Source of the DNA: Muscardinus avellanarius | Taxonomy: Eukaryota; Chordata; Mammalia; Rodentia; Gliridae | Direction of reading: 5' to 3' | Length of the DNA: 64,000 nucleotides | Assembly: GCA_963383645.1 (NCBI GenBank) | Contig: OY726566.1 | Coordinates: 94,407,779 to 94,471,778, forward strand | Part shown: in pieces, positions 44,590 to 55,599 of the stretch | Numbering within the stretch: the stretch's first letter is position 1 | How the letters are laid out: each line of letters begins with the position of its first letter | Notes under the pieces: model-generated | Databases searched by the model: none | The model's input: the letters and a program-made list of their open reading frames with translations, nothing else | Told to the model about the DNA's origin: nothing | Made by a program: the position numbers and the translations under genes

Positions 44590-45990
44590 AAAATACATTT
44601 TTATTGGTTCATTGCGGTCTCATATCATAATGTAGTTCAGATTGATAAGAGTCATACATTGCACACACACTGGTAAGCTTCCCCCGGGCTCCTTCCCACT
44701 CCCTCCCCTTCCTCACAAATGATACTGAGATTGGCAGTGATACTTTCACATACATATATAAGGTCAGTGGAAGTGCTTCCTTCATTAACTCCCCCTACAC
44801 ACACACACCCCATAGACCCCTCTGGGGTTTCTCCTCCTCTATCTAAAGCCCCTCTTATAACCTAGTTACTCCCTAATTTCCACACATAAGAGAAAATATT
44901 TTCTTTGTTTTTTTTTTTTTTGCTTTGTTTTTGTACTGGGGCGTTGTACCTCTGAGCTACATCGCCACCCTTATTTTATTTTATTTTTATGTGCAAACAA
45001 GGTCTCACTAAGTTACTAAGGGACTCAGTGAGTTGCTGAGGCTGGCCACAGACCTGTGATCCTGTCTCAGCCTCCCGAGTCCTGGGATTACAAGCGTGTA
45101 CCGCCGTGCCCTGCAGGATCATTCACTTTCTGTGGATGGCTGATCTCACTTTACATGATGTTCTCCAGGTCCATCCATTTTTCTGAAGAGGACACATTTG
45201 TTCCTCTGTATTGCTGAGTAAAATTCCATTGTGTGCGTATCCCATCGTTTTGTAACCCACTCACCTGTTGATGGACCCCTAGGTTGTGGTGACCACGATG
45301 CTATTCTCTGTTTTTGTGAGAGCATCATATCAGTTTAGCTTCCACACCTAAGTGAGAACTTGCGGGATTTGTCTTTCTGTGCCTGACTCACTTCATTTCA
45401 TGTAACCTCCAGCTCCATCCACGCTGCTGCATATAATAGCATTTTACTCTTGTTTTGTGGTGAATAGTATTTCACTGTGTGTGGAAATTCTCATTTTCTT
45501 TATACTTTCACTAATTGATGGACATTTAGACCGATTCCATGTTGTTAAGTTACGCTACAAATGAACACGGCAGTGCAGAGATCACTGATTTTAATGCTTT
45601 TGGATAAATACTCAATAGTGGGATTGCTGGATCATAGGGTAGTTTTATTTTTAGTGTTTTTTTGTAGTTTGTTATCGCCACATAATTAATTGTAACTTTA
45701 CAATTAATAGAATAGTCTGTTCCTTTCCCTCTGATTTTTATGCCTGTACTACTATTTGATGTTTTCCATAGCAACTATGCTAACTTGCATTTCTACCAAC
45801 CACGTATGAGCATTTTCCTGAAAGAGCCCTTTAAAAGCATATTTTTTGAGAAGTGGTGTAGCTCCTCAAATGGCCAAGTGGTGGCTTCATTCCTAGTTTT
45901 TTAGAAATCTCCATACTGATCTCCATAGAGTACTGTTTATAATTGTACTAATTTATAATTCCACCAACATGGTGTCTTTCTAAAAGAATT
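44590..45990 (-). mobile_element. L1 LINE 3' region, antisense, mosaic
   Basis: After a rodent-type 3' untranslated part, 45120-45990 reads as the reverse of L1 ORF2's end: 'ctgagtaaaattccattgtg', 'cacctgttgatggac' and 'ggattgctggatcatagggt'. The reverse strand still encodes the L1-like LPYDPAIPLLSIYPK. Segments recur in a wrong order (45600-45810 versus 45880-45990), so the element is rearranged or is two overlapping copies. Confidence 0.68.
44905..45116 (-). repeat. B1-dID SINE, antisense, inside the L1
   Basis: 'gtactggggcgttgtacctc' (ID half shortened) to 'gcgtgtaccgccgtgccctg'. Confidence 0.88.
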
Positions 45991-45994
45991 AAGG

Positions 45995-46565
45995 CTGGAA
46001 TATTATAATGATACATGTGTAGCCATATCCATAGCAGCACAACTCACAACAGCCAAGTTATGGCACCAACCCAGGTGTTCGTCAACAGATTGAATAGATA
46101 AAGAAAATGTGGTCTATACACACACGATGGAATTTTACTCAGCCATAAAGAACAAATTACATTATTTGCAGGAAATGGCTGGGACTAGATAATATGCTAA
46201 GCAAGATTAGTCAGTCTCAGAAGGCCAAGGGTCATATATTTTCTCTCATATGTGGAAGCTAGAGAGAAAAAAAGAAGCATGAAAGGCTGCGAATAGTATG
46301 GAGAGTTATAGAGCAGTGGGAGGAAAGGGGAAGGGAGATAGGGAGGGCAAGAGGTAAAGCTGAGGAATAAAATAGCTTAAATAATAAATACTATGGCAAT
46401 ACCTGAAGATATTACTACCTATTACATTAACAGGAGCAGGAAGGAGGCTGGGGGAGTGGGTTGAGAGGTGGAGGAAGTACATGAAGAACTGTGTGTGTGT
46501 ATGTTTTCATCTCATTGAACCCCACTCCAATGTAGAATCGCAATACACTAATGAAATAATATTTT
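45995..46565 (+). mobile_element. L1 LINE 3' end, sense
   Basis: 'cacaacagccaagttatggc', 'cgatggaattttactcagcc', 'ctctcatatgtggaagctag' is the sense end of ORF2 and following region. It points towards the antisense L1 on its left, so this is a head-to-head pair. Confidence 0.75.
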
Positions 46566-46568
46566 TTA

Positions 46569-46756
46569 GCCGGGCGTGGTGGCGCGCGCTTTTAATCCCT
46601 GCGCTTGGGAGGTGGAGACAGGAGGATCGCGCAGTTTCGAAGCCAGCCTCGCTGGCTTAAGAGACCTTGTTTCCAAATAAAAAATATCAAAAATAGGTGT
46701 CTGGGAGTGTAGCCCAGAGGTAGAAGGGTTCCATCCCCAGTACCACCAAAAATGTT
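46569..46756 (+). repeat. Short-subfamily SINE, sense
   Basis: 'gccgggcgtggtggcgcgcg', shortened block 'gcctcgctggcttaagagac', ID half 'gggagtgtagcccagagg'. Many intact CpGs suggest a young age. Confidence 0.94.
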
Positions 46757-46856
46757 GATAATAATAATAATTTTAAAAAATCTTTCTTTTGTTGTATGGA
46801 TGCAGTATCTTATCTCACTGAGAATCATAATCATTGTATTTTTAGATTTTTTATGT

Positions 46857-47035
46857 TTTGATACTAGGAATTGAACCTCTGGGCATTTTATTTCTGAACT
46901 ACACCCCAGTCCTTTTTATTTTTTTTATTTGGAAACAGGGTCTCGCTATGTTGCCGAGGCTGACCTCAAACCTGCGATCCTCCTGTCTCAGCTTCCCAAG
47001 TACTGAGAGTATAGGCATGTACCACCATGCCTGGG
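46857..47035 (-). repeat. B1-dID SINE, antisense
   Basis: 'gatactaggaattgaacctc' to 'accaccatgcctggg'. Confidence 0.9.
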
Positions 47036-47579
47036 ATAATTATAGTTTTTGAAGTTATATAGTAATTGTGGTTTTCTCAAGGTATCCTTCCATTTTCTAC
47101 ACCACCTCTCATTTCTTCTTCTATCACTTGTTCTCTTACAGAGGCTATCTTTAACTGGATGCTCATATTTAACAGTAAGAATCTAAGCAGCTGATGGAAA
47201 GTTGCTGTACACTGTTCACTAAAGGGCCTTTGACAAAGAGCCAGACAGACATTTCATTCGTCCCTTACAAGTCTGTGCCCTTAGGTTTTTTCCCTAAGGG
47301 CATACCAGTTTCACTGGAGTGAACTCCAATTTCCTGTCCACAGAGAGAAAGCTGGACTTGTGAGTGTTCTGAGAGCCCCGAGGGCTGCAGGGCATGCAGT
47401 CCCTGTGTGTCCCCGTGTCTGGTACGGTGGCTTTCACTCAAACATTGGTTTTCAGTGTATGGCTTCTTCCCTGCTCAGAGCTTGGCCGGTACTTCTGGGT
47501 CTAGCTCTTCTCTTCAAAGAATATAGAGAATAAACCTCTAGTATTCTATCTGGTTGAAAGAGGAGTGCCCACCTCCTCA
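47036..47579. other. Unique DNA, nothing recognised
   Basis: No repeat or exon supported. It ends at the left arm of the inverted duplication. Confidence 0.4.
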
Positions 47580-47884
47580 TGTAATAAGGCTATAAAACTC
47601 AATTTAAGGACGTATAGACCCAAATAAATGTTGAAATATACCATTTTCATGAATGGCAGGCCCCAAAATTATAAAGATAAAAATTCTCCTCCAAGTAATC
47701 GATGCATTTATTTTTCCAATTAAAATCCCCAAATAATAGATTTTGTAGAACCAGACAAAAATAATAGAAAAAAGTCAAGATCTAAAATTAGGTAATAAGA
47801 TTTTAATTAAAATGAGTGCTATTGACACAAAAAGAGGCAGATTGGTTAATAGAATAAAGTGGAAAGCCTAGAAGTGGACCAAAG
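47580..47884 (+). repeat. Left arm of a 305-bp inverted duplication (L1M ORF2 piece, sense)
   Basis: The reverse complement of 48841-49145 with, by eye, five substitutions and no gaps over 305 bases. Start word tgtaataaggctataaaact, end word gaagtggaccaaag. Flanking bases differ immediately outside on both sides. Confidence 0.93.
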
Positions 47885-48187
47885 TGGGGTAGAGGAGACT
47901 ACCTGAGTTTCTAACTCTTCTTTACCCAGCTTTCCAAGGAGCCTTGTTTTCTGCTCCTCCCCACACCATCAATGGTTCCCAGGGCTTCTAGACCCCGAGC
48001 TGTTCCTGACTCTTAGGCCTGAGAGGCTTCATTCTTTTTGCCCTCCCAAGCCACAAGGCTGGATTTCGGTTGCTCAGCTCTGGTAAGTCAATTACCACCC
48101 ATTCGTCCATTTTCCATATTCCAAAATTTGACTGACATCTGGACTTCTATTGATATTTTTCCAGAATGCTTTGCTTTGTCGGGTTTC

Positions 48188-48194
48188 CTTCTTT

Positions 48195-48258
<64 letters not shown>

Positions 48259-48471
48259 TTTGTGGTACTGTGAATGGAACCCAGGAGCATTCTACCTCCA
48301 AGCTACACCCCAACCCTATATTTTATTCTTTAATTTGAAAGAGGGTCTCACTGAGTTGCAAAGGTCTCACTAAGTAGCTGAGGCTTTCTGGAAACCATGA
48401 TCTTACCATGATCTTCCTGTCCCAGCCTCCCAAATGCTGAGATTACAAGTGTGTGCCACCACACCCAGATA
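48188..48471 (-). repeat. B1-dID SINE, antisense, with (CTTT)n tail
   Basis: About 18 CTTT units (48188-48259) then 'tgtggtactgtgaatggaac' and both halves. It lies in the spacer of the inverted duplication. The word 'catgatcttaccatgatctt' is a small internal duplication. Confidence 0.93.
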
Positions 48472-48840
48472 TAGGATTTCTTTATGACTTTTATTTCTTT
48501 ATTATCATTTTGGTGAGGTTTGAAGAAGGAGCAAAAATAAGTGGTGCTCATCCAATCTGCCATGCTTAACCATATCCTTAAATTGACCAGTCGTTGTATT
48601 TGTAAGTTCTTTTTTTTAATGTTCCATGCCCTATGATAAAAATATCCACCATAATTTTTTCTCATCATTTCCAAGTTTTTTGTCCATGTATCCAAGTTTA
48701 TTTTCGTGTAGGATAGGCCTGTTGAATCCAAGTTTATTGTTTGCACATAATCTATTGTAACCTTACCATTAATAGAATAATCTACCCCTTTTCCTTTGAT
48801 TTTAATATCGCTACTATTATTTACGTTTTTTTTACATATG

Positions 48841-49145
48841 CTTTGGTCCACTTCTAGGCTTTCCACTTTATTCTATTAACCAATCTGCCTCTTTTTGTGC
48901 CAATAGCACTCATTTTAATTAAAATCTTGTTACCTAATTTTAGATCTTTACTTTTTTCTATTATTTTTGTCTGGTTCTACAAAATCTATTATTTGGGAAT
49001 TTTAATTGGAAAAATAAATGCATCGATTACTTGGAGGAGAATTTTTATCTTTATAATTTTGGGGCCTGCCATTCATGAAAATGGTATATTTCAACATTTA
49101 TTTGGGTCTATACATCCTTAAATTGAGTTTTATAGCCTTATTACA
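48841..49145 (-). repeat. Right arm of the 305-bp inverted duplication
   Basis: Part of the L1M ORF2 relic; its continuation on both sides is L1M. This arm is therefore the source and 47580-47884 the copy. Confidence 0.92.
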
Positions 49146-49806
49146 AGTATTTTATTATGTTTATTCCTAGGTTATATGAACTTTTTGTCATAATTATGAG
49201 TAGCATATTTTCCATTATATTTAAAAATTAGAGAGAGCCAGTTACAGAAACTTGGACTTTTGCAGACTGAACTTCAACCTTCAACAATCTTGCCAAATGT
49301 TTTTTTTAATTAGTTTGAAGTTTATAGACTCTCTTAAACTTTCCACACAAATAATCACAAAATAGCAAATACAATCATTTGTTTTCCTTTCTAGTCTTAA
49401 TGGCTCATTTCTTTTTTTTTTTTTTTTTGTCTTAGGATCTCCAACACATTTTTTTAATTATAGAAGAAAGTAATTGTCTTTGTCTTTTAACTGGTTTTAA
49501 TGAAAATGCTTTTAACATTTTATCATTAAGCATGGTGTTTATGATAGATTTCTGATAAATTTATCTCTAAAGATTCTCTTCCAAGTTTCCAAAGTAATTT
49601 TTTCTGTAAGTTAATTGATTTTACCTAATGCCATTCTTCATTTATTAAGATGATCTTTCTAAATTTTTAGCTCTTAAATTGCTAATGTCCTATATTCATA
49701 GACTTTCAGATTTTAAACCATTTCTACATTGCTGGTTTTTTTTTTTAACTGTTGGATTCAGTTTCCTACATTTTTGAAATCTAGGTTTGTAAATGCATGT
49801 AGTCTA

Positions 49807-49810
<4 letters not shown>

Positions 49811-49895
<85 letters not shown>
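49811..49895. repeat. Compound (CT)n(GT)n microsatellite
   Basis: About 20 CT units with one interruption, then about 22 GT units. Unlike 23557-23630, no SINE follows. Confidence 0.96.
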
Positions 49896-49899
<4 letters not shown>

Positions 49900-52800
49900 C
49901 TGTGGTCCAATTTTGATATTAAGAATCTACCAGTTTGCTTTTATTGCTTTATCATCTTGGGTGTCTGAAAAGGTCTCATTTGACTGAAAATTTTAATGGT
50001 TTCAAATTCTCCTTTCTATTCAATACTAAGTAGACATCTGGAGGCTGGAAGATGTCTACTTTTCATGAACTAAATGAAGCAGTTCCAATTTTAAATGCGC
50101 AAAGTGTGGCTTGCTTTTACTTTTTCCAAATTGACACACAAAATATAATTGATCGCTACTGATATACACAATAGTAAATGCACAAAACTGAAAAAATACA
50201 ACTAATCACCTAGATATTTCCCAGTGTCTCTTTAGATTTATTATAGTTTGATTAGGCAGATAAATCCTGTGCAAGACAAACATTTTTTTTAATCTAGGAT
50301 GATCCAAGTGGGAAATACACCCCACAGGAATTTCCTATATAAATCCTATGTATTTTTAGTGCTGTTTACAAATGACCTGTGGAAAAAGTAAAAACTATGA
50401 AAGCAAAATTTCCCATGGCCAAGGCTGATACAAAGTTATATATAGAGATATTCCTTTATGTTCTGCTTGTTTTGTTTTTAAGAGTAAGAAGGCAAAGGAA
50501 GAAGAACTTTTTTACGTCATGGCATATATTACATAAAATTTGTTAAGTGACTCTTCATATATAGTTCCTCCGCAATAAGTCTATTTTCAAATACATTAAA
50601 TAGACTTTACAGTTGTTCATCTCCCATATCCTATATATGAGGTACCCATAATTTATCTAGGAAAACATACTTTTTTTTTCCAATGGCAAAACCTCAAAAT
50701 ATTTCACCCTTTATCTTCTATAAACCATGCAAAATGCATGTCCCTTCCATGCTTCCTGTTGATAATATTTTCCCCATTTGTCGGACAACTTTTCTTTTCT
50801 CTGGAAAGCTGGTACTTATTTTATTCATTGGTTGCAAAATTGTGCCCTGATGCTGTTCAACCAAAGGGCATTTCTCATAGAGGTGGAGAGAGTGTTGTTT
50901 AGCATATAATCCAGTGGCAATGGAAAACAGCCCTTTTAAACCGGCCTCCCTGCATTATGGATGACACTGCCTGCAGCCCACATGCCCAGAACTTCTCAGG
51001 ACAGAGGTCCTATCTTTACACAGACATCACCCCTTGAATTGTTTTCAGAAGTTGCTGATATCTTTCCTACAAAATCTTCAAGCTCAGTCATTTACCAGAC
51101 TAAGAAGTATTATTATTACAACCTGTCCAGATATGAGATGCCCCCAACAGTAAAACGGGCTGTGTTCCAAAAGTTTATTTTCAAATCATTTATTTGGGTT
51201 CAGAAAACATTTTCCCATAGGAACAATTTTATAAATGGTGTTCCACAAATGGGTTGAGCTACAGTGAACTTGAGCTGCAACATTGACTGTACTGTTCCCA
51301 CCAACCAATTATTTATTCTGTTTCTCTGGGAAAGTGCATTCTGAGTTTTAACTTAGGATGTCTAAGTAGCCTTTGCTGTAGCAGCTTTTTTTTGGCAGTG
51401 GTACTTGGGAAGAGAGGAGGGAGTCAGTAGCCTTCCTAAGAAAGAGCTGAGTAGAGTCTACACAGATATTTCTGGGTAGCTTATTAAAGCTTCAGGGCTG
51501 AAGAAGGAAGTTTATTTTCAAATCATTTATTTATTCTCATATCATATATTTTCAAATGATTTCTGAATAAGACATATAAAGCAGGGACTCATCCCCAAAT
51601 AAAGACCATTTCTTATCAGTATTCACAAATAAGGAAAGACTTTTTTTTTTAAAAGAAAAACCTTAAATTATTGAAAACCACACTTCTGAACTTGTAATTA
51701 GCCAGGGAAAATATTCAAACGTTTTTGGTCAGTGATGGTATCCAAACACATAGAAATAAGTGAGAAATATATTTTGCACCTTGCTCTGGGCCTGACAAAT
51801 AGTACGTACTCCAAAATATTTTTAAAAATTGGATTAAGTACTGACTGTGTGTATTTGGAGAAGTACAAGATCACATTTGAATACATGTGGGGGCAGATAG
51901 CCACTTTCTAATTCAGGATCTCCTAATTCTGACCCTGCCCCAGCACACACTTCAAATAATTCACTAGAACATCAGTGTCACCTGGGTAAGCATCTGCATT
52001 CATCTATCCCCGTCTCAAAGCAGGGGCGGGGGCTCTTCAAGCCCCTTCTGTTGTGTATCAGTTTCTAGCACCGGCTCCCCACTGCCAAGATTGAGGGTTG
52101 GGGATGGTGGGGGTAGTTGATGTGGAGAACCAATAAGCCCATCCATCCTTAGGACCCTGCCTACTAGCAAAGTGTCTGGCAGGAGGCTTTTTCTGGCCAA
52201 CATTACATGTTAAAAAAGATCAACATCATTTTTTTTTTTTTTTTGGTTAGTCGTTTTTATAACACCTCTATGTAGACATATTTTAGGGGACTGTGCCTCT
52301 TCTAGCCTAGAATTTAGTCTGTACAGCAGACCCAAGTTTTATCCATTTCAGCTTTTCAAGTTGCATAACAGTTTAAATCCATTCTGTACAAGCAACTTAC
52401 TTTGAAAAGAAATCCGCTTAAGGCTCCCTCCCTCCACGAAAAGGTCTGCCCCACCCCCACCCCCATTCGTGGCTCTGTGGCTCTGTGAGCTTTCCCTTGC
52501 ATAGACCGTGCTTTCTTTTTAAAGCTCCCTCTGCGTCCTCCAGGACAGCCTCTCTCTCCAAGATTAACATTTCTTATGATTGTTCCTGACATTGCATCCA
52601 CTTCCAGAGGCCCCGCTAAGGATAACCAAAAAAGGGCATGGAGCAGGCTGGTTTTGGCAGCCTGCTCGGCGTTTCAGAGCGCTTTAGGTCTTGGCTTTTC
52701 TGATGAGTGTTTTCCTGAGCATGCCTGGGGAGTGACAGGCATCTGCACTGGCCGACGGCATCACCTTGGCCGGTGTCGTCATTGGTTGCCTATTAGAAAA

Positions 52801-52950
52801 ACGACAGGACCATGCATACCACCAACCGCCGACTGTAAACACAGGGATGTGTGTTCACTTAGCACGGACTTCTGGGAGGGGCCAAGGAAGGGCGGTCGGC
52901 CGTCTTATTGAATAGAGCTGTGTGCATTAAGCTGCCTGCCGGCCTGCCTG
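49896..52950. other. Repeat-poor unique DNA
   Basis: About 3 kb with no SINE, partly AT-rich (50100-51900). The word agtttattttcaaatcattt occurs at about 51173 and 51511, possibly an old duplicated element. T runs at 51641 and 52229. No exon supported. The lack of insertions fits constrained or promoter-proximal DNA. Confidence 0.5.
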
Positions 52951-53040
52951 CCGGCTCTCTGGCTGTGCTCCTGTTTAAAGGAATCAGTCCTCCCTTTCCG
53001 ACCCAGTCCCGAGGAAGAAGTTTCAGCCTAAGAGGTAAGG
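52951..53040 (+). promoter_or_regulatory. Candidate promoter and short first exon
   Basis: A TATA-like tttaaag at 52974-52980 follows a G+C-richer stretch (gctgcctgccggcctgcctg). About 55 bases further, the sequence cctaagag is followed by gtaagg at 53034-53039, a near-ideal splice donor. CpG density is higher than the surroundings (cgaccc, cccgagg, downstream ctcgccg). The DNA around it is free of repeats for several kilobases. No start codon lies between, so it would be a non-coding first exon. This is inference only. Confidence 0.3.
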
Positions 53041-54882
53041 CACACACCACTCGCCGCCTTTCTCTCTCTTCCTCTGGAGAAGCTGGGGGCTTCCTCTGAG
53101 GCTCAGTCAACATTCCTGGCCAAGGTAGCCCAGATGCAGGATTGTTGGAGGCAATAAATGTACATTCCCAGGGCTAGACTGGGCTTCCCCGCCTTGCTGA
53201 TGTTCCGGGGAGGCAAACAGAAGGCGATTTTAAGTTTTGTTTCTAGGGTTGAGACAGGAGCAGGGATCGTTTAGTCCATGTATTGAGAGCAGAGGGGAAT
53301 TTGATTAGGCTAGCCTTTTGTTTAGGAGAGGGACCTGGGTTCATACCTGGTAGCTGCGGGCTAGGTTAGCAGTAGTGTGTACAATTCTTCTGCATCTTTT
53401 ATCATCACATATTTAAAGGGTTCTGCTTAAAAAGTAACAGAAACAACTTTTTAGGTTGCTGAGAAGCCTAAAAAAGAGTTATTTTCTTTTTAACCAAATG
53501 CATTTCTACATTATGAACTAGACTTTTGGAGCTGGAAAAAAAAATAAGGTCAGGGGGTTCTAGAACTCGTCTGGGTTGAATTTAATGTCATTGATCTGAT
53601 ATTCATTAAGACACAAGATGCCTACCACGATCTGGTTCTTATAAAGCCTAATAATGAGAGAATGCCTACAGTGGTGGGTGTGTGTTTTAGTTAACTTACT
53701 ACCAAACTATTTCTTAAGAAATCTTATTTTCTGTTTGAAAATATGCCTGTGTATGCCTGGAGAATTTGAAAAAAAAAATGTAGGTTGGAAATGACTGCCA
53801 GAAAGGAAGGAGCCAGGCATTTATTTCGAGATAGACGTATTTGGGCATCTCACACAGGAGGACCAGGCAGCCAGTTGGTGGTTGCCCGGATGCCTTTTAG
53901 AAAGAGCTGATTGTAAAGGGTGGGGGAATTTTAGTGCTGTGGTGATGCATGGTCAAAAAAAGTGGATGGGAACAAAGTACTTGGTATTCATAGATCCCTT
54001 CTGTTAACAGGGCTACACAGACGGACTTGTAAACTGAAATAGTAAAATGCTTCTAGATTGTTCCACAAACCCAGACACAGATGGCTAGGTCTTAAGTAGA
54101 GACTGGGTGCTATGTGGAAAGAGGGATAAATCTTCGTTTTTAGTCCTATGGATATTTGAGGCTGCCACTCTAAATAACCGATTCAACTTAGTTTTATCCC
54201 ATGGAGAATGGTAGTTTGGGGGGTTGAGATTCATTAAGGAATGTTTCTCTCTGTATTTAAAAATTTGGGGTGATTTCTTGAGAACACCTCTCTCTCCCTC
54301 TAGAAGCGATTGATGTATGATAACAGAATTCCCTGTGAACTTCTTTCTCCCGAGAGTAAGTGTGAGAGAGAGGCTGCGGGCGAAAGCTATAGTTTGATTA
54401 TTGTCCTTCCCTGGAAGAGATCAGGTTCCAAACTATTTCCACAGTATTTTTAGTGTCAATCAAAATTTGGAGAGCAGTTTTTCCTTCAACCATTCTCTAA
54501 ACCATGTAGGGAATGCAGTTTGGAAGGAAATCTATAATCTTGGGATTTGAAGATAAATTCCATTTTGAAACCCACATTTCTGGACCCGCGAAAGTTCAGG
54601 CTTTCTGTGAAAGTTCACTCTCTCCCATCCTGCTCATGTGTTCCCCACCCCCGAGGACCACAAGAACACTTTTTTTTTTTTTTTTTTTTTTTTGAGATAA
54701 CCCTGTTTGTGTTCTATTGCAGATGGACTGAGGGTATTTTTGTTTCTGTTGAACTTTAGGCAGTTCTTTGTGTTACTTTTCTCCTGTTGAATATGAGCTA
54801 GAACACAGCTCCCCAAATAGGGAGATAAACAAGGATTCCTAAAATCACAGCGTGAGAGCTTTCATTTTATTAAAACAATTCA
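53041..54882. other. Repeat-poor unique DNA, no gene seen
   Basis: No SINE, LINE or LTR recognised. A T run of about 24 lies at 54670-54693. Words such as acattcctgg (53110) and aggaatgt (54238) are possible TEAD-type sites, but such words are common by chance. Confidence 0.45.
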
Positions 54883-55335
54883 ATTAAGAAGGATAAAGGC
54901 AAAATCCCAGAACAAAGTCATTCAAAATAAGTTGATCTAGGACACAGAGGAATATAGGGTAGATTTGTCCATGAGTAAAGCATAGGGTTGTTTCCATTGT
55001 TCAAAACTAATAGCACATGTAATTTAAATAATTCAAATAAAAGGGTCATTTACACAATTCTCGCATTAGAAAGAGAAGGAGGGTCACAGTTCAACTTTAG
55101 CTTAGCTTCAGGGGGTTTAAGTGAGATACATAAAAGTGTTTTCTAACAGTGGGGCTATTAACCATTTTGGTTGGCTCCTGTGACTGGCCTGAAGGGCTCC
55201 TGCTCTCTACAGATAGAATAGATGGGTTCTGTGACATGCAATAGAAAATTCCAGAACCTAACCTGGATATTTTTCATTCTGATGAATAAAATGCACCTCG
55301 GTAGGCCTTTTCTTAAAAAAAACACACATAGTTAT
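54883..55335. repeat. Local direct duplication, copy 1 (longer)
   Basis: Shares about 262 aligned bases with 56925-57187 at roughly 90% or better by eye. It begins attaagaaggataaa and ends acacacatagttat. It contains 191 bases (54937-55127) absent from copy 2. No known repeat family recognised. Confidence 0.92.
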
Positions 55336-55356
55336 CATTTTCATGGTAGCCTGATA

Positions 55357-55599
55357 ACTAGTCAGTCACTTTTTTTTTTTTTTTCCGGGTCTGGGGATGG
55401 AATCCAGGGGCATTCAACCTCTGAGCTACACCCCCTGCCCTATTTTTTATTCTTTATTTTGAAACAGGGTTTCACTGAGTTGGGAAGGGCCTCACTAAGT
55501 AGCTGAGGCTGTCCATGAACCGTGATCCTCCAGTCTCAGCCTCCGGAATGCTGGGATTACAAGCCTGCGCCACCACACCCTGCCCTGCACTAGTCAGTC
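55357..55599 (-). repeat. B1-dID SINE, antisense, 11-bp target duplication
   Basis: Flanked by actagtcagtc at 55357-55367 and 55589-55599. T tail, ID half (ggggatggaatccaggggc), B1 half ending gcgccaccacaccctg. It lies just beyond copy 1 of the duplication. Confidence 0.95.

Larger units (their letters stand above)
47885..49805 (-). mobile_element. Ancient L1M LINE, antisense, with a SINE insertion
   Basis: The right part (48575-49805) follows the antisense ORF2 order of old L1: 'accattaatagaataatct', 'ttctaggctttccacttt', 'gcctgccattcatgaaaatg', 'tttcaacatttatttgggtc', 'aacattttatcattaagcat', 'cttcatttattaagatgat'. The left part (47915-48575) resembles its 3' untranslated region ('tttattatcattttggtgag'). 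A 172-residue open frame here is L1 fossil plus SINE. Confidence 0.62.

Noticed and set aside
48348..48866. 172-residue reverse-strand open frame
   Set aside because: It is made of decayed L1M ORF2 sequence joined to a SINE, so it is a chance survival and not a functional gene.
47580..49145. Twin-primed (5'-inverted) L1 insertion as the cause of the inverted arms
   Set aside because: The inverted copy lies beyond the 3' end of the L1 and duplicates sequence still present, whereas twin priming inverts without duplicating.
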